A DNA stretch of 64,000 bases from Owenia fusiformis (lineage: Eukaryota; Annelida; Polychaeta; Sabellida; Oweniidae): assembly GCA_903813345.2 (NCBI GenBank), contig CAIIXF020000007.1:35868538-35932537 (forward strand), given 5' to 3'. Position numbers and translations under genes: made by a program. Below, one piece after another: positions 54,801 to 64,000 of the stretch (position 1 is its first letter; each line of letters starts with the position of its first letter). The notes under the pieces were generated by a model. It searched no databases, had not been told where the DNA came from, and saw only the letters and a program-made list of their open reading frames with translations.

Positions 54801-57782
54801 TGAGTGTCAGCGTAACATCATAACTGCCTCCATGAAGTAAGCCTGCGTGGGAAGATGGACCTAACATACAATAAATTAAAATAAATAACTTTGAACGCAT
54901 AGAACAAATTCAATAATGATGAGATCAAACTGGTTATGTCTTATGTATCTCACAAATATCAGTGACAATTTCGTTCTCCCTTAATCAGCATTTTTCTGGT
55001 TTTTGAACTGAATACTTTATTTTCAGGAAGTACTTCCTGAATCTTACAGGGCTAAATGCAATGGTACAAAAGCCATGATAACATTCAGAGGTAATGATAA
55101 CATTCGGCGGTAATGATAACATTCAAAAGGTAATGATAACATTGCAATCTCTCAAAAGGACTGCAACACTTTCAAATGTCTTTATTTTCATAACTTGATA
55201 TTATATTTCTGGCAAATCTGAAAAACTCAATTCTTGCTATTCATCAAAATCAAAAATGTAGAGATACTGACTCTATGCCATTTCTCTACTTTTCACTCAT
55301 ATTTCACTTTTATTAAAGGGAGAATCAGATCTACCAGATCTAGCAAGCAAGCTAAACAAAAAAGTTTCTATTTTAGAATAATTTTGGCTCATATCATTCC
55401 TTGTCATGTCTAGTTTTTTAAAAATCCCAAAAGCGCATATCATTTTTTAGGAAAAAAGGTTTTTACAATCAAGCATTCATTTTTTCTATAAATATGGTTA
55501 CCATTTTTATTATTAGGGAAAATTTGAACATTCCCCCATTTTGCACTTTGAATCCTTAATAACTTTACAATTTCATAACATATTTCAGATCCTTTGGGAG
55601 ATCTTATATTTGAGATTGTAAGGAATAGACTGGTATGTCAATTGTACATGCTACTTGTAATTGTGTCAATCCCTATATAGATCTGATTCTACCTTTAAGT
55701 TAGGAAAAGCAAGAGCTCCAAGATATGTTATTGATGAGATCCGAACAACAAGAAAAGGGCACAAAGATAAGGGAGATAAAAGTAAAAGAAAACAGACTTA
55801 AGAATGTACCAGAGAATACTATACATGGAATAATAGTACAGTGAAACATGTAATGTAGAACTGATCTGTAAGTGGAAAAGCCAATCACGTTTCGAAGTCC
55901 AGTTGCCCATTAACTTACTGTTAAATGAACCTCTGGAAGTAGAATACTTTCACAAGTTGAACACTGTTAAAAGTCTAATTCTCCATTACACTTTTCAAAG
56001 CCTAGTTGAATGTAAAATGACCTTCTTGTAAGTGGAACATCTCTGTAAGTGGAATATTTTGTTGAGGTACCCCTTAGGCAATCCACTTACATAGGTTTAA
56101 ATGTACATGGACAGACTGCAGTATGTTTTATTACCACTTTGAACATATGTAGGAAGTGGATGCATTTGTATTAAAACAATTCCTCCTCATTGTGTGGTAT
56201 CTACATCTGCTACCCTTTCTTATAATAAAAATAGACACTCTGACAAATCAGAATGTTTCCAAAGGGTAATTCAATACAGTAAAGCTAATTACACTTTTCA
56301 GTTTTAGCAATACTTGCTATTTTCACAGTAACCCTTTTATTGAGTTAAGAATAATGCAAATTACTATGCTCTACCTCACACAGACTATAAAGCCAACATT
56401 GAAAACAGCTGATTCAGATTCTGTACCAAGAACTAGAAACAGTCCATCATCTAAACCATACCACATTATGAGGAACACCTGGCACTCCATTCAGAGCTAT
56501 TTATTTTTGAGAAGCCTTGATTCTTCCAGGTATATGTGTGTATAGTTAAACCTATATTTCTGAACACCTCTCAATGTGAACACTTTCTTGGGTTCCATTT
56601 TCAATCTATCATAGCCTTCAATGTTGAAAGTCCTTAAAATGTGAACACCTGCTAATCTGAACACTTTTGAGTGTTCCCAGTGGCATTTAAATCAGACAGG
56701 TTTTACTGCATAAATATTGTGTAATATGGAAAATATGTGTGATAATAGAATGGACAGAAAACGTGTCTTTTAAGAGGGCTATTAGGGATTTGATATAAGA
56801 CTATGGTTTGCTGGGGTGACGGATCTTCACATAGATAATAGTGATCTAGTAGAGACCTTGTACTATTTGAGTAAAGTGCAGACTAAAGGCTCTAAAACCA
56901 GCCAAAGTACCAAATAAATCATATTAAGGATCAACTCGAAACCATTGCAGGACAGTCTGCATATAGTACAGAAGATCTTCAATCCTATGGCACGTTTTGG
57001 ATTCAGAAATGATCGCGTTATCCTCACTGTAAATTTCAGGATATATGATTATTATACTGTAAAGCAAGAAATTATAAAATCTTCCACACATATATCAAGT
57101 TTACAGAATTACCTTTAGTTTTCATAATCACAGAATTATGACTTTGAATTTTTTGTTGCCCATTCAGGTTTTCTTCTCATGCAACAGGAAACTATTTTGA
57201 ATATGTTTTAGAATATTAGATACAAAATGAACACATTTATTGAAAGTCAAAGAACTTTAAGGTCAAACTGGTAGTTCGTTTTTTATTTTATATATGTATT
57301 ATAAAAAGGGTCTTGCCCCGATTCAATTCAAAAGAAATTCCATTTTTTATTTTATTTTTTTAAATCATGTCAACAGCTTTATCCTTGTACTGTGTTGAAA
57401 TAAGATTTCTTTTATTTCATATTTAGATAAAAACTTGATTTATAGACCAGCAAGTGAATGACCTTTTCACTGACAAATAAAAATAGATATATTTTAGACT
57501 AAAGGCCTATACATGTAATATTCACACTTATACAATAAAAATTGAATTCATGAATAAACCAAAATATTACATAAAGCTGGTTCCCATCAGATGTTTTTGA
57601 ACTGTCTTATGGAAATGACTTCATCAAATTGACCATCATTCTTTCAGATTAGCTGATATAATCATGAATTAAAGCTTCATATCTTTTCAATTTTAAAAAA
57701 TCTTAATTCAAAAAGATTCTCACCTTTACATTTGTTAGTATTCTGGTCGATTATTGCTTTTGTAGATACTATTTTACCATAT
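36685..57782 (-). CDS. RBMS: RBMS-family RNA-binding protein, 8 exons, 5' end missing
   Basis: Spliced frame of 955 nt, 317 visible residues (336 with the longer fourth-from-RRM donor choice at 50800). Order: second half of RRM1 ([19 protein letters not shown], then RNP1 KGYGFVDF split by an intron), linker [17 protein letters not shown]2 (RNP2 LYIANL, RNP1 RGVGFCRM, end [13 protein letters not shown]), and a Gln/Met/Pro-rich tail with [20 protein letters not shown] that parallels STYQVQSTSWM in vertebrate RBMS. Vertebrates have RBMS1, 2 and 3 and flies have alan shepard; the sequence cannot tell which vertebrate paralogue is closest. The family binds AU-rich single-stranded nucleic acid and affects mRNA stability and translation. 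The first half of RRM1 (usual LYIRGL) is not found up to position 64000. All introns are GT-AG with consistent phases. Convergent with NEK10. Confidence 0.95.
36947..37330. mobile_element. Mariner-like MITE relics
   Basis: TACAGGGTGGTCCAAAAA (36952) and its partner ATCACCCTGTAT (36993-37004), then TACAGGGTGACACCC at 37173 and CACCCTGTATTTTT near 37315. CAGGGTGNNCCA ends are typical of mariner. No transposase. Confidence 0.6.
39535..39795. repeat. 52-bp minisatellite, about 5 units
   Basis: CTAGTACAGTACCGCATACA recurs at 39548, 39600, 39652, 39704 and 39756, exactly 52 bp apart; units also hold CTTCTTACATGGTAGTACAG. Confidence 0.93.
39896..40022. mobile_element. Pogo-like MITE
   Basis: ACAGTAAAACTTGCATTTCC at the left, TTGACAGGTTTTACTGT at the right. 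Short copy in the RBMS terminal intron. Confidence 0.7.
41544..41654 (-). CDS. RBMS: RBMS exon G (tail)
   Basis: Encodes [20 protein letters not shown] then [17 protein letters not shown]; relatives have LTQQMNHLSLG. Donor TCG|gtagg. Reading through the donor gives VGEEHLQ and a TAG stop, so unspliced transcripts would end here. Confidence 0.9.
42678..42825 (-). CDS. RBMS: RBMS exon F (tail)
   Basis: Encodes [20 protein letters not shown] then [20 protein letters not shown] and [10 protein letters not shown]. Acceptor CTTCTAG, donor TCT|gtaag, phase 0. Confidence 0.93.
43239..43386 (-). CDS. RBMS: RBMS exon E (RRM2 end)
   Basis: Encodes [20 protein letters not shown] then [29 protein letters not shown] is diagnostic of the family. 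Acceptor TTTTTAG, donor GGAAG|gtaaa. Confidence 0.95.
44450..44573 (-). CDS. RBMS: RBMS exon D (RRM2)
   Basis: Encodes [20 protein letters not shown] then [24 protein letters not shown]1 is RGVGFCRM (RGVGFARM in vertebrates). Acceptor TTTCAG, donor CCAG|gtaag. Confidence 0.97.
45686..45781 (-). CDS. RBMS: RBMS exon C (linker and RRM2 start)
   Basis: Encodes [20 protein letters not shown] then [23 protein letters not shown] is a family signature. Acceptor TATTCCAG, donor CAG|gtaag. The acceptor touches a 32-bp tandem array. Confidence 0.97.
45782..46175 (-). repeat. 32-bp minisatellite abutting the RRM2 acceptor
   Basis: About 11 units, + strand consensus GAATACACAATCATGTAGGA then CATTACACTACA. 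On the - strand each unit reads TGTATTCTGTAG, against the true acceptor TGTATTCCAG, so the acceptor looks like the edge unit of the array. Two units are extended by extra CACTACA words. Confidence 0.9.
46176..50799 (-). other. RBMS intron between RRM1 and RRM2 exons
   Basis: Contains TGGACCAGCAA tandem words (46330-46385), a partly duplicated 45-bp block (46773 and 47024), a pogo-like copy (49699-49896) and a ~130-bp direct duplication (about 50440-50525 and 50635-50712). No exon seen. Confidence 0.5.
50800..50856 (-). CDS. RBMS: Optional 19-residue extension of RBMS exon B
   Basis: Open, in phase, between two usable donors; it would lengthen the linker between RRM1 and RRM2. Fly shep isoforms, as I recall, vary at the same point. 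Whether this is used is unknown. Confidence 0.5.
50857..50948 (-). CDS. RBMS: RBMS exon B (RRM1 end), short form
   Basis: Encodes [20 protein letters not shown] then [11 protein letters not shown]. Acceptor ATTTCAG, donor AAG|gtgcgt, phase 0. The same exon can continue in frame for 57 nt to a second donor, GGG|gtgagg, at 50800, adding [19 protein letters not shown]. Confidence 0.94.
52836..53537 (+). mobile_element. piggyBac-like deletion derivative
   Basis: Ends TTAACCTTTAGCGTGCTGC and GCAGCATGGTAAAGGTTAA are inverted repeats with two mismatches; TTAA is on both sides. 702 bp. Inside, an ATG at 53100 opens a 33-codon acidic frame ([20 protein letters not shown]) followed downstream by an out-of-frame basic stretch. 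This resembles the N-terminal acidic region of a piggyBac transposase, but no catalytic part remains. Confidence 0.8.
54521..54704. mobile_element. Pogo-like MITE
   Basis: ACAGTTAAACCTGTCTAATC at the left, AGAGGCTTAACTGT at the right, with internal AAGTGTTCAGATTAGCAAGT. A second copy lies 100 bp away (54241-54418). Confidence 0.7.
55838..56106. mobile_element. Pogo-like MITE, GTGGAA subfamily
   Basis: ACAGTGAAACATGTAATGTA at the left, CACTTACATAGGTTTAAATG at the right, with internal TCTGTAAGTGGAA words. Confidence 0.6.
56542..56710. mobile_element. Pogo-like MITE
   Basis: ATAGTTAAACCTATATTTCT then GAACACCTCTCAATGTGAAC at the left; TCAGACAGGTTTTACTGCA at the right. Confidence 0.7.
57724..57782 (-). 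CDS. RBMS: RBMS exon A (RRM1 middle)
   Basis: Encodes [23 protein letters not shown]3 has [19 protein letters not shown]. Acceptor TTTGCAG, donor AAAG|gtgag. Starts with the last base of a codon (Pro in relatives). Confidence 0.96.
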
Positions 57783-57925
57783 CTGCAAATAAAAATAATA
57801 AAAAATCTTCATTACAAAATTCAAGATAAACAATATAAGCATCATAAAATAAATAACCATGTCCCATGCATTTGTTCTTGTACACATATACATGTTAAAA
57901 GTTAATATCAAAACTGACCAAATAT

Positions 57926-58339
57926 ACAGTAAAACCTGTGTAAGTGGAGCACATGTGTAAGTGGAACACATGTGTAAGTGGAACACATGTGTAAGTGGAA
58001 CACATGTGTAAGTGGAACACATGTGTAAGTGGAACATATATGTAGGTGGAACACCTGAGTAAGTGGAACACATGTGTAAGTGGAACACATGTGTAAGTGG
58101 AACATCTATGCTAGTCCTCCACTTGGGAAATGTTCCACTTGTACATTAAGTTCCACTAAAAATACTTTCCAGCAAACAGACCACTGAGACTGGTCAAAAG
58201 TGTTTGGATTAGCGCTGGTGTTCATATTTTCTGGTGTTCATATTTTCTTAATATGTAAATCAACGGGAACAAAGAAAAAGTGTTCACATTGAGAGGTGTT
58301 TGACTAAAAGAGGTGTTCAGATATACAGGTTTTAGTTTA
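57926..58339. mobile_element. Pogo-like MITE with a 17-bp minisatellite
   Basis: ACAGTAAAACCTGTGTAAGT opens the element. The subterminal word TGTAAGTGGAACACATG is then repeated about ten times (57938-58107). A mixed right part ends TTCAGATATACAGGTTTTAG, so two copies may be joined. Confidence 0.8.
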
Positions 58340-61300
58340 GTCTTTTCTTTATCATTAACTCATATACACTCTATTTCAAACATTATGTACATTCAAGATA
58401 TATTTTCCATATGGTTCCTGTCTTAAGTTTATTGTGAGTTAATGTCTAGGCCAGCTGTATTGTATCCTATAACATATCTCATTAAGGAAGAATTGTAAAC
58501 AATCAGATTCCAGTTTTAGTTTTTATTGAAGATATAAATGGTGAACTAAGACTTCTAAGCCCTCAGTGCCTTTCTTTACCATAAGTCAAGATGGCATATA
58601 TGCAAAAGGAGTATAGAACAGAGTCTCTGAAAAGGCATCATGCAACCGTGATCTCCCGAGGGTGATTGGATCCCAGTATAGTTTCGAGATCCCGAGGGTC
58701 ATTAGATCCCAGTATAGTTTCAAGATCTTTTGATCTCCCGAGGGTGATTGGATCCCAGTATAGTTTCAAGATCTTTTGATCAGTATAGAGATTTTGGTTA
58801 TAATAGTACCTTAATGTTCATCTCCGGATCAACTATTTAGTTGCAAGTTGAACATTATGGTAACATTAATACCCGATCGCTCCATGTGAGTTAAAACACT
58901 GCATGCTGGGAGTTAATCTACCTTGCCCCATTATATATTTTTATACATTTTTATGCATTATACCATTTATAGAAGGAAACTTGTATGTATTGAGCCAGGT
59001 TGACCAAATGATGAGGCAACATTACAAAAAGACCCAATATAACATATTTATTCAAAACTTTTGCCAATTATTATCTTATTCCAATTCATCAGAGGGATTA
59101 TTCACGTGGATAATCTGTAGTATAAATCCAAATGAACTCTGTAAAGGTGAAATGTACATATAAAGGTAAAGGTATACTATATATATCATGGATTGTTTGC
59201 ATGACATGTTTTTCATATGGGTTGGTTGACCCATAGTTTGGAAAAATGCAATACTAATTCAGTACCACGTATGAAAATGCAGGCTTTGTTTTTTTCATTT
59301 TAGGCCGATTCATTTTGCTATGTCATATACCAGAAAATAAAATTATGCCAAAAGGTTTTTATCTCACATTAATAAGAGTTTTATGTTCTAACAAATAATT
59401 TAATTTAAAACCACTTTTCAAAATCCAAACATGCCAAGGGAACCCTTTTTGGAATCATAGCGTGCAACATATTTCAATTTGGCTCTATTCTGTGATTTTG
59501 GCTCCCGCATTTAGCCTTGAAGCAGCTATACAAGTCTAATATTGATATTGCAAATTGAAAGTAAGCGAAGTTGCTTAAAGTTGCCTAAGACCTATTGACA
59601 AAAGCGTTGTACAAAAATTTAATCCCTTGAATCCAAACACGAACAGTTGCGATTCAATTCACAAACTTTTCAATTATTCACAATTTCTAAATTTCTTTTT
59701 AGATAACATAGCCGAACAAGGAAATAATTATAATACAAGTGTTAATAAAGGAAGTACTTTAAATGCCTGCGTTCAAAAATAGATTTTTGAAACATTCAAA
59801 AAATGTTATATAGTTTGACACATATTTTACGTGAAAAACATCAAATAGAATTTCTAAACAGGAAATGTCTGAATTGAAACATGCCAACAAATTCAATAAT
59901 TTTCAATTTCAATTCAACATGTGAAATTTTAAATTACTTTTAAATGATATTTTAAACAACAAAATTATCTTTTTCATATCTTCTATGATTTATTTTGTAT
60001 TTGTCAAACAGATTTAGGGACATTAGGATGGTGTACAAAGTCTACAATTACTATTTTAGAAAAAGAACATGGTGAAGCAAATAATAGTTGAATACCTGCG
60101 TCTTGACATATTGACACATATAAACGGCTTAAGTTGATAACGCCCTCGGGGAAAATACGACATACCATAAAGAAACACGAATGCATTTTTTGAGAAAAAA
60201 CATCTCAACATTCTTGAACAGATTATTTTAGAAAATGATCCATTTAAATCGAAAAGACCACAACAAAATGACAATCCATAAGTGGCATATCAAACGTGAT
60301 ATTCAATCATTTTAATCCTCAAGTGGTATACCAATCCACAGAGAGAGAAAGACAGACGGAAAGAGTCACGATGACCTCCAATGTCACGAAGACCCCCAAG
60401 AATCTAAAACAGTAAATGGAACTCGCAGACAAACAACATAACACACTGACATTAAACATATTAGTTAACATAATGCAATTAGACATCTATTCAATTATGT
60501 AAAACCCAGACTCAGATATTCAATTATTCCTGACAACTGCACTATTCACCCTTGGTATACACAGCCACCGATAATGGACCCAGTATGTATATAGGTACGA
60601 TTTAGTGAACGGGTGGTGCCAAAAGTTGTTTTTAAATTGAAATTACCTATATCCCAAAGTGATTATCTACTGCAGGATTTTAACTTAAACTATACTCTTA
60701 AAATGAGAGATGATTTTTAGATCTCGCTGACATCAACCTAAAATTCAGGAAAATCATGTAAAATTGTATGTCCATTTCCTGGCCATATGTAGCCTCACAT
60801 TTATACTCCTATAAAAGGCCACAAACGCTACATTTGAGATTGTAAGCCTTCAAAACATCAAATCATCTGCAATACTAAGAGTGAAGAACAAACGATGAGA
60901 AGTCAGGGTAATATTCTAAAGCATTCAGCCAAAACAACAGGGTGTAATATATCGCAAGAAACAATGGATTGGTAATCTGAGGAAACAGATCCTATACAGA
61001 TTAACAACAACGAAATGTTCCTTAAAAGGGTGATTGTGTAATATACACCTGACCACAAAATACCTTCACACCCTTAACTAGCACTAACAGTTTTGCTAAT
61101 CAGGGGTTAAAAGAAACTTCGTCAAGCTAGGAATTCCATTACTCTGCATTCGTTCGACTTTGCTTCTTAAAAGAGAGCTTCGTCTTTGTCTAGTTATAAC
61201 TGCGTGCAGGGTAGAATTCTTATTTTGATGGCATAGTATCCATGGTTACAGCTATTGCTTCGGGAATTCTCCACTTTATGAAGATTCTGATTCCAATAAT

Positions 61301-61695
61301 AAAACTGCTTCTTATGAGACTTAAAAGGAATGAAGTCTAAAATATGTTGTATTAGAACTATAGCTCCAAGCTCTGCATGAGCGTAGACAGACAACATTCC
61401 ACCTTTCAGATGTAAGTCACACCAATAGAGAACAAAAGATAGGATAATCTATTGAGGACAAAAATCTAATATCTTACAGTCGTGCAATCACGCAATTTTG
61501 CGAAACAGGTTTATGTCTTATTAGGTTCGTTCATTTTTTATTAGGTTCGACTTGTGATTAAGCACAAACACCATACAATGTAACTGCCATGTTTCATAAC
61601 AATCTACTAAGATCACATATACAACAAAGAAGAAATAGAATATCCAGATATGTAAATATATATATAACTATGCACCATATGTACCCATTTTGCTG
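58340..61695 (-). other. RBMS intron, upstream part
   Basis: About 2.5 units of a repeat with GATCTCCCGAGGGTGATTGG and CCCAGTATAGTTTCAAGATC lie at 58651-58778. Otherwise AT-rich DNA with no exon. I looked for the first half of RRM1 on the - strand and did not find it. Confidence 0.5.
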
Positions 61696-62010
61696 CACCT
61701 ATATGCACCGGTATTGCTACACCAGTATACCTATATGCACCAGTATTGCTGCACCTATATGCACCAGTATTGCTACACCAAAATGCACCAGTATTGCTGC
61801 ACCTATATGCACCAGTATTGCTACACCTATATGCACCAGTATTGCTATACCAAAATGCACCAGTATTGCTGCACCTATATGCAACAGTATTGCTGCACCT
61901 ATATGCACCAGTATTGCTACACCAAAATGCACCAGTATTGGTGCACCTATATGCACCAGTATTGCTACACCTATATGCACCAGTATTGCTACACCTAATT
62001 GTACCAGAAT
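61696..62010. repeat. 24-bp minisatellite, about 13 units
   Basis: Consensus ACCTATATGCACCAGTATTG then CTGC or CTAC; some units carry CAAAATGCACCAG. Because 24 is a multiple of 3, several frames on both strands stay open, giving repetitive open frames of 87-157 codons that are not genes. Confidence 0.93.
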
Positions 62011-62242
62011 ATCGCTGCACCAATATGGCCAGTACTACAACACGGTCTTCATCAAACTTTAGCTCATGTTGGCATTATTATACTGTCTCTATCCTTTGAG
62101 AAAAAGTGATATTTTAGAAGTAGGATTAATCGAACTTAATTCTATTTATCTGACACATGTCATCTTATGACATTTAAAGAGTTAATAAAAGTGAACCCAT
62201 GGAGTGCATCGTCGTGAACATTCAATTCTTATGGAAATATAA

Positions 62243-62470
62243 GGCCCGTAGCCAGGGGAGGGGGGGGGGGGTGTTGAGGGGTTCAGGCAAACTGCAAACT
62301 TCCCTGACCAAATATCCTTTCAAAATCATGCATTCTTCACCATTTGAGCACTTAATATGTGATTTTGGGCTAAATTAGTCAAAGTGAACCACCCTTGGAT
62401 TTTATTTGAAAAGTGAACCCCCTTGGCAAAAGCTGGCTATGGACCTGTGCACCCCCCCCCCCTCCCTCTT
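62243..62470. repeat. Inverted-ended dispersed repeat with poly-G and poly-C
   Basis: GGCCCGTAGCCAGGGGAGG and a G run at the left; GGCTATGGACCTGTGCACC and a C run at the right. The ends are imperfect inverted copies. Probably a small non-autonomous element. Confidence 0.55.
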
Positions 62471-64000
62471 ACAAATACATTGAGCTCATTGACTTATCAT
62501 GAGAAAACTATCAAATAATCAAGGACTAATATTCATTCATAAACATCCAGACACAACTAATAGAACTCCAGGAGCATGTTGCAATTACAATTATCCAGGA
62601 ATATTATTCTGCAATATTAAAGAATCAATAGCTTGAATTCCATTATGGACTTTTGTTTTACAATGCAATATTATTTTTCATTTTGACATTAAAATCATTC
62701 AGCCATTATGAAGCATTTTTTTGCACCCTTACTATCTATCTCTCGTATCAGATGTGCCGGGTGAGAAACATTTCACTACCCCCCAAGCGAGATCTGTCAG
62801 GAGGGTAAATAGATGGAGTCACAGGTTCAGGGTCTGACTAGCATTGAATTGAATTGAATTGAAGGAGATTCCAAGGTTAGTCATGACGCTTATCGTTTCA
62901 ATTATGCCATCGAAACACTGCTAATTGCGCAGATTAAACCCTCAAACACAAGCAATTTTTTACAATCATACAGCTTCTTATCTGCGATATTTATTAGCCA
63001 GAAAATATTTATATCAGGTACTTGAGGGATTCTAAATGAGTTGTCGAATCATCTACCCAAGATAAGTGCATGGAGACTTATTACCATGAAAACTGGTGAC
63101 ATTTTGCTCATCAGAATCTCATTAGAGTTAGCCTGATTAAGAGAAAACGCACTTTCGTTACAAGTGCAGATTTCAAAAGATAGCGTCTGAAATAACCGCG
63201 TGGCATGTCAGGGAGATTGGTTTTGATAAATCCGCTGAAGTATAATCAAGTATCAAGGAGATAATTAAAGTCACTATTATATTATGAAATATGGCTTAGA
63301 TTTTCTATTATCAACAGAAATTACACTTCATTAGACACCATTCGGAAAGATTGTGTTGAAGTCTTTGATGTATACCTTGTTTTTAAAAATCAATATACCT
63401 TACCAAAATATAGATAAGACATAAAAACATTCAGGAGGGATATACAACCCCTCCACAATTACTTAATAGTCTTAAGGATGCCTTACATAGTAAGAGGGAT
63501 GCCTACTAGTTTTAAGTCATCCTTGGAGGATGGTTTTAAGTACCATAGTCTTTAAGAACACCTCTCATTTCTGTGTGAAAAACTAATCGAATAACCAGGT
63601 TGAAGGATGACAATTCATACACAGGCCTAATATCATATCATTCTCACATCATTGTTTAATGTTAAGATATCAGACTTTTAATTGTAATCTATCCCTTAAA
63701 AGACGTCATAGCTATTCAGAGTCGAAGACATTTACATAACTACATGACGTTGATACCTTAAAACAGAGTTTCTCCGCCCATTTTCTTACATAACAATGTT
63801 ATATGAAACTCTAAAACACGGCAGTTCTCCACCCGCACTCTATATTAATCCCATATCGAGCTAATCCAAAATGCTAAACTAATACCATAATATTTGAAAC
63901 ATGGAGAGAACCAAGAAGTTACATTGCCATTCTTTGGACAAGAGGATTTAACATGGGTCTATAATTGACGGGGACAAAAGTCACACATGTACAAATCTTT
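62471..64000 (-). other. Gene-free DNA at right edge
   Basis: AT-rich, presumably still inside an RBMS intron. Nothing recognised. Confidence 0.5.

Larger units (their letters stand above)
50949..57723 (-). other. RBMS intron within RRM1
   Basis: 6.8 kb with a piggyBac-like element (52836-53537) and at least four pogo-like MITEs (54241-54418, 54521-54704, 55838-56106, 56542-56710). Also GTAATGATAACATTC words at 55085-55145 and GTGTTCACATTGAAAA words at 51810-51900. No exon seen. Confidence 0.55.

Noticed and set aside
57774-58105. - strand open frames with MFHLHMCSTYTC repeats
   Set aside because: Translation of the 17-bp repeat inside a MITE; only 57724-57782 is a real exon, in a different frame.
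61589-62099. Open frames of 87-157 codons on both strands
   Set aside because: Produced by the 24-bp minisatellite; no promoter, exon or domain support.
57783-64000. First half of RBMS RRM1 (LYIRGL motif) on the - strand
   Set aside because: Searched by eye for its coding pattern and not found; it must lie beyond position 64000.

Overview
This is a stretch of an intron-rich, AT-rich animal genome. Short exons, GT-AG introns, long introns filled with minisatellites and short inverted-repeat transposons, and two recognisable animal genes all point to a marine invertebrate. A lophotrochozoan such as a mollusc is my best guess, but nothing in the window fixes the phylum.

Left half, + strand (2723-22783): 25 coding exons of a NEK10 orthologue, a NIMA-related kinase with N-terminal armadillo repeats, a central kinase domain and a conserved C-terminal tail. 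All 24 introns are GT-AG and all exon phases agree, giving about 1202 residues and the natural stop codon. Only the initiator exon or exons are missing. The kinase has the NEK10 catalytic-loop variant HRDLTPNN, in which threonine replaces the usual lysine.

Middle (22784 to about 32650): the NEK10 3' end, then gene-free DNA. This holds a 2.9 kb TTAA-flanked inverted-repeat element, a 0.5 kb Harbinger-like element with a TTA target duplication, pogo-like MITEs and a tRNA-derived SINE.

Right half, - strand (57782 down to 36685): eight exons of an RBMS-family RNA-binding protein (RBMS1/2/3, fly alan shepard), from the second half of RRM1 through RRM2 to the stop codon. A probable long 3' UTR extends down to about 32650. 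The 5' exons lie beyond the right edge. The two genes converge, tail to tail. Human NEK10 and RBMS3 are both at 3p24, so the pair may be an old linkage.

The most unusual signal is that several splice junctions sit at the edge of, or inside, tandem arrays that copy the junction itself. Examples are a 17-bp donor array after exon 2, a 42-bp in-frame acceptor array before exon 7, four truncated copies of exon 10 each with its acceptor, and a 32-bp array touching the RRM2 acceptor of the RBMS gene. At least ten copies of a pogo-like MITE, two of which have grown internal 17-bp minisatellites, piggyBac-type MITEs and a 1.3 kb polypyrimidine satellite make up much of the rest.
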